Assembly (NCBI GenBank): GCA_030620255.1
Contig: JAUXFB010000115.1
Coordinates: 1 to 5,561 of the forward strand
Source of the DNA: Candidatus Aminicenantota bacterium
GTDB taxonomy: Bacteria > Acidobacteriota > Aminicenantia > UBA2199
Reading direction: 5' to 3'
Length of the DNA stretch: 5,561 nt
Notes under the pieces: generated by a model
Databases searched by the model: none
What the model saw: the letters and a program-made list of their open reading frames with translations, nothing else
What the model was told of the DNA's origin: nothing
Translations under genes and position numbers: made by a program
Shown: one piece after another, positions 1 through 5,561 of the stretch
How the letters are laid out: every line of letters starts with the position of its first letter
Position numbering within the stretch: the stretch's first letter is position 1

Positions 1-301
1 CTACATCTTCCATTATTTCTTTTTTTAAATTTTCTTTAACTCCTTTAATAAAAGTTTTCATTTGATCAATAGATTTTTCTGTGGTTGATTTTACTGTTTC
101 AATAGTTTTTTTTGCTTCTTTTGAGTATTTTTCGTAATTTTCTTTAGCTTCTTTGTTTAATTTGTCACTTGCATCTTTGGTCTTTTTTCTTGTTTCTTCA
201 CCTGATTGAGGTGCAAATAATAAAGCTAAACCAGCTCCAATTGCAGCTCCTGTTAAAAAAGTAAATACAGTCCCAAAAAATCCGTTTTTTTCGTCAGACA
301 T
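1..301 (-). CDS. YtxH-family protein, C-terminus cut by window edge
   Basis: This is a partial gene. It starts with ATG at 301-299 and runs off the left edge after 100 complete codons with no stop. After a short polar start (MSDEKN), residues 7-30 are a Gly/Ala-rich hydrophobic segment. This runs into the YtxH hallmark GAAIGAGLALLFAPQSGEET at residues 18-37: small-residue helix, then FAP, then a Gly-Glu-Glu-Thr turn. The rest is Lys/Glu/Asp/Thr-rich and should form a long charged helix or coiled coil. Family knowledge: YtxH proteins are small, single-pass or membrane-associated, and in Bacillus belong to stress-induced operons; their molecular role is unknown. The start is supported by a strong Shine-Dalgarno sequence (AAAGGAGG, 7 nt spacer). 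The ATG directly follows the stop of the upstream DUF948 gene, so the two are almost certainly co-transcribed and translationally coupled. The family call is firm; function is open. Confidence 0.85.
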   Translation of the reverse strand, partial: MSDEKNGFFGTVFTFLTGAAIGAGLALLFAPQSGEETRKKTKDASDKLNKEAKENYEKYSKEAKKTIETVKSTTEKSIDQMKTFIKGVKENLKKEIMEDV

Positions 302-670
302 TTATTTTCCTCCTTTGAATTTTTTTGCAAAGTTCCAGCCGAATTTTAAGGCAGAAAAAAGTGTAAAAATTCCAGCTGATCTTTTTAAAATATTTTTATT
401 TATCAAATTAGCTGATTTTGAAACAATATCAATTGTCTTTTTTGAAGAATTAATGATTGAATCAACCTTGTTCATATCTTCATCAACTTTTTCACTTATC
501 TCTTTTAACTTTGAAGTCAAATCTCTTGCTTCTGAAGAGGTTTTTTCTAAATCAAAAAGTAAAGACTTTAACTGATTTATTGCTGGTACTAGAGTAAGAA
601 CAAGTATTAAAAAACCTACAGAAATTAACAATGCTACAATAAATATAATAATTATTATTGCTGTATTCAT
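302..670 (-). CDS. DUF948 (YtxG-like) membrane protein with coiled coil
   Basis: This is a complete 122-residue protein. Residues 4-30 are one strongly hydrophobic N-terminal transmembrane helix. Residues 31-92 are a polar, heptad-like helix (QLKSLLFDLEKTSSEARDL and onward) likely to form a coiled coil. Residues 98-114 are a short, mildly hydrophobic stretch (SAGIFTLFSALKFGW), followed by a basic tail ending KKFKGGK. This architecture and length fit DUF948 (YtxG of Bacillus subtilis), and the immediate YtxH neighbour reproduces the ytxG-ytxH gene order, which strengthens the assignment. The ATG at 670-668 has a modest Shine-Dalgarno sequence (AGGGA, 6 nt spacer) and lies about 10 nt after the predicted transcription start. 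The tail codons double as the ribosome binding site of the next gene. The biochemical role is unknown. Alternatively it could be an unrelated small membrane-anchored coiled-coil protein, but synteny makes that less likely. Confidence 0.75.
   Translation of the reverse strand: MNTAIIIIIFIVALLISVGFLILVLTLVPAINQLKSLLFDLEKTSSEARDLTSKLKEISEKVDEDMNKVDSIINSSKKTIDIVSKSANLINKNILKRSAGIFTLFSALKFGWNFAKKFKGGK
309..316 (-). promoter_or_regulatory. Ribosome binding site of the YtxH-family gene, inside the upstream gene
   Basis: Read on the minus strand the site is AAAGGAGG followed by a 7 nt spacer and ATG at 301. It lies wholly within the last Lys-Gly-Gly codons of the DUF948 gene, whose TAA stop (304-302) abuts the ATG. 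Ribosomes finishing the first gene are therefore placed to restart on the second. Confidence 0.85.
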
Positions 671-686
671 TTTAAGTCCCTAACTC

Positions 687-714
687 ATTATAATATAAGA
701 TTTTTTTATGTCAA
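687..714 (-). promoter_or_regulatory. Consensus sigma-70 promoter for the DUF948-YtxH unit
   Basis: On the minus strand a perfect TTGACA (714-709) is followed by a 16 nt spacer and a perfect TATAAT (692-687). The predicted start near 680 would leave a leader of only about 10 nt before the ATG at 670, containing the AGGGA ribosome binding site. Both hexamers match the consensus at all six positions, so strong constitutive expression is expected. No operator is obvious. Confidence 0.8.
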
Positions 715-730
715 CTTTTATTTTATAAAA

Positions 731-765
731 ACTTTTTTGAAAAGTGTTCGTAACTTTTGTAAAAG
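731..765 (-). terminator. Possible weak A/T hairpins after the amidohydrolase gene
   Basis: Between the amidohydrolase stop and the next promoter lie two small inverted repeats. ACTTTT (731-736) pairs with AAAAGT (740-745) across a 3 nt loop, and CTTTT (754-758) pairs with AAAAG (761-765) across a 2 nt loop. On the minus strand the second-transcribed hairpin is followed by TTTATAAAAT, a poor U-tract. The stems are almost all A/T and would be weak, so this is only a candidate terminator. Read-through into the DUF948 gene is possible. Confidence 0.2.
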
Positions 766-783
766 GGGGTGTATTAGTTTATA

Positions 784-2490
784 CTATTTTTTATAAACAA
801 TCTTTCCATTTACTATTGTCATATAAATTTGAATTGAAAGGATTTTTCTTGGGTTAGATTTTGTTATTTCTAATAGGTTTCCATCAAAAATAGTTAGATC
901 AGCTAATTTTCCCTTTTCAATAGAGCCTATCCTATTTTCATTAAAAGATGCGTATGCTGAACCAAGAGTGTAAGATTTTATTGTTTCAATAATAGAAATA
1001 CCTTCTTCAGGGAACCATTCCTCTTTATTTTGACCATTCTCAATATTTTTTCGCTCAATTGCAGAGTAAAGCCCTCTTCTAGGATCCAAAGGCTCAATGG
1101 GCCAGTCTGTTCCAAATGCAAGCATTGAACCTGTTTTTACGAATGAGTTCCATCTATATCCTTGTTTTGCATACTCTTTTCCAATTCTGTCCTCAACTAC
1201 AAGCAAATCCGTAGTGCAATGCGTAGGCTGCATTGATGGAATTACACCCAATTTTTTGTATCGAAACAAATCAGAATCTCTCACAAACTGGGAGTGTTCA
1301 ATCCTGTGCCTTAAATTTTTAATACCATATTTTTTTTGAGCCTTTTCAATTGCATTTAATGTTAAATGCACAGCTCTATTTCCAATTGCATGAATTCCAA
1401 CTTGCCAGTTATTTTTATGTGCATTTCCAATAAACTGATTTAATTTATTTATTGGATGAATTAATATGCCTCTTGATTTATGGTTATGAATGTATGGATC
1501 AAACATTGCTGCAGTTGAAGAACCAATGGTTCCATCTGAATATATCTTTAAGAAACTTATTTTTACAAAATCATTTCCATCATTGAATTTAATTCCTTTT
1601 TTTAGATATTGTTTTGTTTTTTTTATGGGTAACCACACATTAAATCTAAGATAGAGTTTACCTTTTTTTCTCAAATCATTTAATTTTTTTATTAAGTTTA
1701 AATCCCCTGATGTTGTTACACTTGTTAAACCAAGCTGGTTAGCATAAACTATTGCTGATTCTATAGGACTTTTTTGTGATTCGGGAAGAACCATTTTTGG
1801 ACCTTTAATATCTTTAACAAGATCTTCAGCATTTTCTTTAAGAATCCCTGTAGGAGTTCCATCCTTAAATCTCTGAATTTCACCTCCATATGGATCTTTT
1901 GTGTTTTTCGAAATATCACACATTGAGAGTACTTTTGAATTTACCCATAAAGTATGACCATCAACACGTGAAATAATTACTGGGTTGTCAGGAGAGATTT
2001 TATCAAGATCATATCTGGTTGGCCATTTTTTGTTTTTAAAATAGACCTGATTAAAACGAAAAGCTTTGATAACAGCATGAGGAGGAGATGAATCAATCGC
2101 CTCTTTTATTTTTTTTTGAATTTGTTCCATGTTTAAGAATCGTAAAGATAGATTTTTAGTTATAGATTCTGCTCCGGATTTGAAATGAAGATGCGCATCA
2201 TGAAGCCCTGGGACAATGGTTTTCCCTGTCATATCCAAGATCTTTGTTTTGTCACCATTATAACGAAGCGCTCTAATGTTACTTCCACAAAATATTATTT
2301 TATTATCTTTTATAGCCACTGACTCTGCAATTTTCATCTTTTTATCTATTGTAATTACTATCCCATTTCTAAGAATAAGATCTGCAGTTTTAGAATATTT
2401 CATTTTATCTGGTTTTGAAGAACAATCTGTTAAAAAAAAAATTGAGAATAGAAACAAAACTGAAATAAAATTTATCGTTTTTTTTTTCAT
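784..2490 (-). CDS. Exported YtcJ-type metal-dependent amidohydrolase, probable lipoprotein
   Basis: This is a complete 568-residue member of the amidohydrolase superfamily (Amidohydro_3/YtcJ branch). Residues 1-22 are a signal peptide (KKK, then a Phe/Leu/Ile core) ending at LTDC with Cys23, a probable but atypical lipidation site, followed by a Ser/Lys linker. A small beta-sandwich half (about 35-92) leads into the TIM barrel. Candidate metal and catalytic residues, in superfamily order, are His100/His102 (HDAHLH after PGL), Lys315 in LKIYSDGTIGSSTA (possible carboxylated lysine), His367 in GIHAIGNRA, His399 in HRIEHSQ and Asp462 in FGTDWPIEP. RVDGHTLWVNS (175-185) is another YtcJ-type signature. 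The C-terminus returns to the sandwich (GSIEKGKLADLTIFDG, 523-538; VNGKIVY, 560-566). Hydrolysis of an amide or related C-N bond outside the cytoplasm is likely. Relatives include N-substituted formamide deformylase, but the substrate here cannot be told. All key motifs are intact. The ATG at 2490 is chosen because it gives the signal peptide; it has no Shine-Dalgarno sequence. The stop is TAG. Confidence 0.88.
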   Translation of the reverse strand: MKKKTINFISVLFLFSIFFLTDCSSKPDKMKYSKTADLILRNGIVITIDKKMKIAESVAIKDNKIIFCGSNIRALRYNGDKTKILDMTGKTIVPGLHDAHLHFKSGAESITKNLSLRFLNMEQIQKKIKEAIDSSPPHAVIKAFRFNQVYFKNKKWPTRYDLDKISPDNPVIISRVDGHTLWVNSKVLSMCDISKNTKDPYGGEIQRFKDGTPTGILKENAEDLVKDIKGPKMVLPESQKSPIESAIVYANQLGLTSVTTSGDLNLIKKLNDLRKKGKLYLRFNVWLPIKKTKQYLKKGIKFNDGNDFVKISFLKIYSDGTIGSSTAAMFDPYIHNHKSRGILIHPINKLNQFIGNAHKNNWQVGIHAIGNRAVHLTLNAIEKAQKKYGIKNLRHRIEHSQFVRDSDLFRYKKLGVIPSMQPTHCTTDLLVVEDRIGKEYAKQGYRWNSFVKTGSMLAFGTDWPIEPLDPRRGLYSAIERKNIENGQNKEEWFPEEGISIIETIKSYTLGSAYASFNENRIGSIEKGKLADLTIFDGNLLEITKSNPRKILSIQIYMTIVNGKIVYKK

Positions 2491-2496
2491 AAAATA

Positions 2497-2525
2497 ATTA
2501 TATAAAAAAACTCAACTTTTGTCAC
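2497..2525 (-). promoter_or_regulatory. Probable promoter of the amidohydrolase gene
   Basis: On the minus strand GTGACA (2525-2520, five of six consensus bases) is followed by a 17 nt spacer and TATAAT (2502-2497, perfect). A start 6-7 nt downstream falls at about 2490, which is the first base of the coding sequence. The message may therefore be leaderless, in line with the lack of a ribosome binding site there. The spacing is ideal, but the surrounding sequence is very AT-rich, so chance -10 matches are common. Confidence 0.55.
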
Positions 2526-2561
2526 ATTCTTTCAGAAGGACCGTGCCTCACCATCTCGCTC

Positions 2562-2590
2562 TTGTCTTTTACTCTTATATTTTGTATAAT
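2562..2590 (+). promoter_or_regulatory. Probable sigma-70 promoter of the mutAB operon
   Basis: TTGTCT (2562-2567, four of six consensus bases including TTG) is followed by a 17 nt spacer and a perfect TATAAT (2585-2590). Transcription should begin near 2597, leaving a leader of about 31 nt with the CTGGAG ribosome binding site (2615-2620). The leader shows no clear hairpin or riboswitch. Confidence 0.6.
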
Positions 2591-2614
2591 TACGACCTTA
2601 ATCCGAAACAACTT

Positions 2615-2620
2615 CTGGAG
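2615..2620 (+). promoter_or_regulatory. Ribosome binding site for the mutA ATG start
   Basis: CTGGAG lies 7 nt before the ATG at 2628 and supports that start. A stronger site, AAGGAG at 2650-2655, sits 8 nt before an in-frame TTG at 2664 (codon 13), so the real start may be the TTG. The other nearby ATG, at 2621, is in a different frame. Confidence 0.55.
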
Positions 2621-2627
2621 ATGAGTA

Positions 2628-4790
2628 ATGTTAGACAAAACTCAAAAAAAAGGAGAAATAAAATTGGAGAAGGAAATAAACCTTCTTAAAGATTTTCCCT
2701 CTCCTACTTATACTGAATGGAAAGAGAGTGCGGAGAAATATTTAAAAGGTGCCCCTTTTGAAAAAAAACTTGTGACAAAAACTTACGAGGGAATTGAACT
2801 TCAACCAATTTATACAGAAAAAGATATTCGAGACATTACTTTTATTGATGAAATGCCAGGATATAATTATTATGTAAGAGGCACAGAACCTGAAGGATAT
2901 TTAAACAAATCCTGGGAAATATGTCAGGAGATTCCTTATAGTTTTGCTGAAGAATTCAATAAAGCATTAAAATACGATCTGGAAAGAGGTCAAACAAGTA
3001 TTAGTTTATTGTTGGATAGGGCAACTCAACTGGGTATTGATGCAGATAATGCAAAAGTTGAAGAAGTTGGTCATCAGGGCATTTCAATGTCAAGTTTAGA
3101 GGATTTTTCAAGAGCTTTATTGAATATTGATCTGAAGAATTATCCAATTCATATAAATGCTGGTTTTTCTTCAATACAAATATTAATGATATTAGCTGCT
3201 TTTTTAAAAAAGCAAAATATAGATTTTGATAAAATAAAAGGTAGTATTGAGGCTGATCCTATTGGATTTATGCTTGTTGATGGAAGTTTGCCAGTTTCAT
3301 TAAAATTTGCTTATGACAAGATGGCAATGGTTTTAAAATGGGCAAGATATAATATGCCAAAATTAAGAACTATTGGAATAAATGGTCTTCCCTTTCATAA
3401 TTCAGGTGCAAGTGCTGTTCAGGAATTAGCATATGTGATGGCTACTGCTGTTGAATATATAAATCAAATGATAGATAGAGATTTAAATATCAATGATATT
3501 GCCCAGAGTATAAGGCTTACTTTTGGAATAGGTCCTTTTTATTTTATGGAAGTGGCAAAAATAAGAGCTGCAAGAATTATATGGGCAAAAATCATTGAGA
3601 CTTATAAAGGTAATAAAGAGTCTCAAAAGGCTAAAATCCATGCAAGAACATCATTTCTAAATCAGACAAAATATGATCCTTATGTAAACATTTTAAGAAC
3701 AACAACAGAGGCTTTTTCCGCAGTAGTGGGTGGGGTTGATAGTTTACATACAAATTTTTTTAATGAATGTTTTGAACAGCCGGACGAGTTTTCAAGAAGG
3801 ATTGCCAGGAACACACAGATAATTTTGAATGAGGAGACTCGTTTAAGCAAGATAATAGATCCTGGAGCAGGTTCTTATTATGTTGAGAAATTAACTGATA
3901 AAGTTGCTAAAAAAGCATGGACTTTGCTTCAGGAAATTGAGAATAAAGGAGGTGTGCTTAAGGCTCTTAAACAGGGTTATTTACAAGAACAAGTAGAGAA
4001 AATTTATGAAAAAAGAAGAAAAGATATTGCAAAGAGAAAAACAGTTATCATTGGTACTAATATGTATTCAAATTTAAAAGAAAAGAAATTGGATTTGAAA
4101 TCACTTGATTACAGGGAGATTCAAAAAAGAAGAAAGCAATATCTAAAAGAATACAAGGCCTCAAGAATACATAAAAAACATATTGAGGAACTTAACAACC
4201 TATGTTCAGACTCAGAAAATATCATTGATGTTGGAATAGAAACGGTCTTAAAAGGTACTACTATTGGAGAAATTACCAGAGCAATAACAAGGGTTTCTGG
4301 AGATTCAGTATTTATCAAAACATTAAAGATACATAGAGCTTCAGAGGGTTTTGAAGAGATAAGAGATGCAGTTGAGGTATATAAAGAAAAAAAGGATTGT
4401 AGACCAAAGCTTTTCCTGGCAAATATGGGCTCTCTTTCTCAATACAAGGCAAGAGCCGATTTTTCTAAGGGATTTTTTGAAGTTGGAGGATTTGATGTTA
4501 TTTATCCAAAAGGTTTTAACACTTCTGAGGCTACTGTTAATGCTGCATTAAAATCTGAAGCTAGGGTTATGGTTATCTGTTCAACTGATGAGACATACCC
4601 TGAATTAGTTCCTCCAATCACAAAAGCTATAAAAGATAAAAAATCAGATATAGTAGTTGTTTTAGCAGGGAATCCTAAAGATCAGATTGAAGAATACAGA
4701 AAATCTGGTGTTGATGAATTTATCTATTTAGGAGCTGATGCTCATCTTATTCTGTTGAATATATTAAGAAAAATTGGGGTAATAAAATGA
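2628..4790 (+). CDS. mutA: Methylmalonyl-CoA mutase small (beta) subunit
   Basis: This is a complete 720-residue cytoplasmic subunit of the heterodimeric, adenosylcobalamin-dependent methylmalonyl-CoA mutase, which interconverts (R)-methylmalonyl-CoA and succinyl-CoA. Seen in sequence: the N-terminal family block ([20 protein letters not shown], 28-47, then [18 protein letters not shown]), a mutase TIM barrel (roughly 100-460) with [20 protein letters not shown] (301-320), SLHTNFFNE (372-380), [10 protein letters not shown] (391-400) and [10 protein letters not shown] (411-420), then a linker and a flavodoxin-like cobalamin-domain remnant (about 590-720). Where catalytic subunits have Asp-x-His-x-x-Gly, this protein has Leu603, Gln605 and Ala608, so it cannot ligate cobalt and must be the structural subunit. 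Its length is near that of catalytic large chains and slightly above some MutA proteins. It overlaps mutB by ATGA. The first 12 residues are Lys-rich and unlike the family; initiation at the TTG of codon 13 (2664) is a credible alternative. No frameshift or damage is seen. Confidence 0.95.
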   Translation: MLDKTQKKGEIKLEKEINLLKDFPSPTYTEWKESAEKYLKGAPFEKKLVTKTYEGIELQPIYTEKDIRDITFIDEMPGYNYYVRGTEPEGYLNKSWEICQEIPYSFAEEFNKALKYDLERGQTSISLLLDRATQLGIDADNAKVEEVGHQGISMSSLEDFSRALLNIDLKNYPIHINAGFSSIQILMILAAFLKKQNIDFDKIKGSIEADPIGFMLVDGSLPVSLKFAYDKMAMVLKWARYNMPKLRTIGINGLPFHNSGASAVQELAYVMATAVEYINQMIDRDLNINDIAQSIRLTFGIGPFYFMEVAKIRAARIIWAKIIETYKGNKESQKAKIHARTSFLNQTKYDPYVNILRTTTEAFSAVVGGVDSLHTNFFNECFEQPDEFSRRIARNTQIILNEETRLSKIIDPGAGSYYVEKLTDKVAKKAWTLLQEIENKGGVLKALKQGYLQEQVEKIYEKRRKDIAKRKTVIIGTNMYSNLKEKKLDLKSLDYREIQKRRKQYLKEYKASRIHKKHIEELNNLCSDSENIIDVGIETVLKGTTIGEITRAITRVSGDSVFIKTLKIHRASEGFEEIRDAVEVYKEKKDCRPKLFLANMGSLSQYKARADFSKGFFEVGGFDVIYPKGFNTSEATVNAALKSEARVMVICSTDETYPELVPPITKAIKDKKSDIVVVLAGNPKDQIEEYRKSGVDEFIYLGADAHLILLNILRKIGVIK

Positions 4791-5561
4791 TTAGAAAGCC
4801 AGATTTCACAAAAATAGATTTAGATATAGATTCCCCTGAGATTTCAAAAAAAGAGTGGCAGAATGAGATAGAGAAGAATACAGGAAAATCTATTGATGAA
4901 TTAATATGGCATACAATGGAACAGATTGATGTTAAACCTATCTATAAAAAAGAAGATATAGAAGGTTTTGAACATCTGGATTATATGTCAGGTATTCCGC
5001 CTTTCTTACGCGGCCCTTATGCAACAATGTATGTACAAAGACCCTGGACTGTTCGTCAATATGCGGGTTTTTCAACTGCAGAAGAGAGTAATGCATTTTA
5101 CAGGAGAAATTTAGCTGCAGGTCAAAAGGGACTTTCAATTGCATTTGACCTTGCCACTCATAGAGGGTATGATTCTGATCACCCAAGGGTTGTTGGGGAT
5201 GTTGGAAAAGCTGGTGTTGCAATTGATTCTGTTGAGGATATGAAGGTTCTATTCTCAGGGATCCCTCTTGATAAGATGTCAGTATCAATGACAATGAATG
5301 GTGCTGTTTTACCAATAATGGCATTCTATATAGTTGCAGCAGAAGAACAAGGCGTTAAACCCGAGCAATTAGCAGGAACAATTCAAAATGATATTTTAAA
5401 AGAATACATGGTTCGTAATACTTATATTTACCCTCCAGAGCAATCAATGAAAATTATTGCAGATATTTTTAAATTCACTTCAAAATATATGCCAAAATTC
5501 AACAGTATCAGTATCTCAGGATATCATATGCAAGAAGCAGGTGCTACAGCTGATCTGGAAA
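4787..5561 (+). CDS. mutB: Methylmalonyl-CoA mutase large (alpha) catalytic subunit, 3' part outside window
   Basis: This is a partial gene: 258 complete codons, open at the right edge. The ATG at 4787 overlaps the mutA stop as ATGA, and a GGGG run at 4776-4779 lies 7 nt upstream as a possible ribosome binding site. The N-terminal dimerisation arm (to about residue 65) is followed by the start of the substrate barrel with highly conserved blocks: [20 protein letters not shown] (73-92), [19 protein letters not shown] (104-122), [17 protein letters not shown] (124-140), [14 protein letters not shown] (164-177), [20 protein letters not shown] (197-216) and [15 protein letters not shown] (242-256). 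Matching the Propionibacterium shermanii enzyme from memory with an offset of three residues, Tyr92, Arg210 and His247 correspond to Tyr89, Arg207 and His244. The Tyr/Arg pair indicates methylmalonyl-CoA rather than isobutyryl-CoA mutase. The cobalamin-binding domain with Asp-x-His-x-x-Gly should lie beyond the window and cannot be checked. Confidence 0.97.
   Translation, partial: MIRKPDFTKIDLDIDSPEISKKEWQNEIEKNTGKSIDELIWHTMEQIDVKPIYKKEDIEGFEHLDYMSGIPPFLRGPYATMYVQRPWTVRQYAGFSTAEESNAFYRRNLAAGQKGLSIAFDLATHRGYDSDHPRVVGDVGKAGVAIDSVEDMKVLFSGIPLDKMSVSMTMNGAVLPIMAFYIVAAEEQGVKPEQLAGTIQNDILKEYMVRNTYIYPPEQSMKIIADIFKFTSKYMPKFNSISISGYHMQEAGATADLE

Larger units (their letters stand above)
2491..2627. other. 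Divergent intergenic region, amidohydrolase / mutAB
   Basis: This 137 bp gap separates two genes read in opposite directions and holds one predicted promoter for each. The minus-strand -35 (2520-2525) and the plus-strand -35 (2562-2567) face away from each other. Between them lies a patch that is clearly richer in G+C (2541-2560 has 13 G/C of 20) and pyrimidine-rich on the plus strand. A regulator bound there could affect both genes. The predicted mutA leader, about 30 nt, is too short for a cobalamin riboswitch. No RNA gene is visible. Confidence 0.6.

Noticed and set aside
315..575. Plus-strand open frame of 86 codons
   Set aside because: It is antisense to the DUF948 gene, which has its own promoter, start and conserved partner.
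1097..1339. Plus-strand open frame of 80 codons
   Set aside because: It is antisense to the metal-binding core of the amidohydrolase, which has intact motifs there.
2276..2497. Plus-strand open frame of 73 codons with a hydrophobic product
   Set aside because: It is antisense to the amidohydrolase N-terminus. The hydrophobicity comes from reading the complementary strand of Lys/Phe-rich codons.
2591..2627. Cobalamin riboswitch ahead of the B12-dependent mutase
   Set aside because: The predicted leader is about 30 nt and the whole gap is 137 nt, partly taken by promoters. This is too short for the element, and no B12-box-like sequence is seen.
4121..4318. Minus-strand open frame of 65 codons inside mutA
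   Set aside because: It is antisense to well-conserved coding sequence, with no ribosome binding site or family resemblance.
4366..4551. Plus-strand out-of-frame reading frame of 61 codons inside mutA
   Set aside because: It is a frame-shifted reading of the cobalamin-like domain. The mutA frame is continuous and conserved here, so it is neither a separate gene nor a frameshift.
4938..5324. Minus-strand open frame of 128 codons
   Set aside because: It lies wholly inside mutB, whose protein is strongly conserved over the same stretch. Its Gln/Leu/His-rich product is typical of antisense shadow frames.
1..5561. CRISPR array, insertion sequence, tRNA or rRNA gene, toxin-antitoxin or defence module
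   Set aside because: No regularly spaced repeats, transposase motifs, terminal inverted repeats, cloverleaf-like sequences or related protein families were seen on either strand.

Overview
The window comes from an AT-rich bacterial chromosome (about one third G+C by eye). It looks like ordinary housekeeping and accessory metabolism rather than a mobile or defence region. Promoters match the sigma-70 consensus (TTGACA/TATAAT type) and two starts have strong Shine-Dalgarno sequences. This argues against Bacteroidota proper, where both signals differ. The lineage cannot be fixed from the sequence; an AT-rich member of an FCB-type or similar environmental phylum is only a guess.

Layout. Positions 1-670 hold a two-gene minus-strand unit: a DUF948 (YtxG-like) membrane/coiled-coil protein, then directly abutting it a YtxH-family protein cut by the left window edge. 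A near-perfect promoter lies just upstream (687-714). Positions 784-2490, also on the minus strand, encode a 568-residue exported, probably lipid-anchored, metal-dependent amidohydrolase of the YtcJ type. Positions 2491-2627 are a short divergent intergenic region with a promoter for each side and a G+C-rich patch between the two -35 boxes. Positions 2628-5561, on the plus strand, are the methylmalonyl-CoA mutase operon: mutA (small, non-catalytic subunit, complete) and mutB (large catalytic subunit, first 258 codons), joined by an ATGA overlap.

Function. MutA and MutB should form the heterodimeric, adenosylcobalamin-dependent mutase that interconverts (R)-methylmalonyl-CoA and succinyl-CoA, linking propionate and odd-chain or branched-chain carbon to the TCA cycle. 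MutB carries the Tyr/Arg pair that marks methylmalonyl-CoA rather than isobutyryl-CoA mutases. MutA has lost the cobalamin-ligating Asp-x-His-x-x-Gly motif, as expected of the structural subunit. The YtxG/YtxH-like pair is known from Bacillus as stress-associated genes of unknown mechanism. The amidohydrolase has an intact set of metal-ligand motifs, but its substrate cannot be inferred and nothing ties it to the mutase except the shared intergenic region.

I did not find a clear undescribed system. The points most worth checking concern expression of the amidohydrolase (two ten-base homopolymer runs in its signal-peptide codons and a possibly leaderless start) and a possible internal TTG start for mutA.
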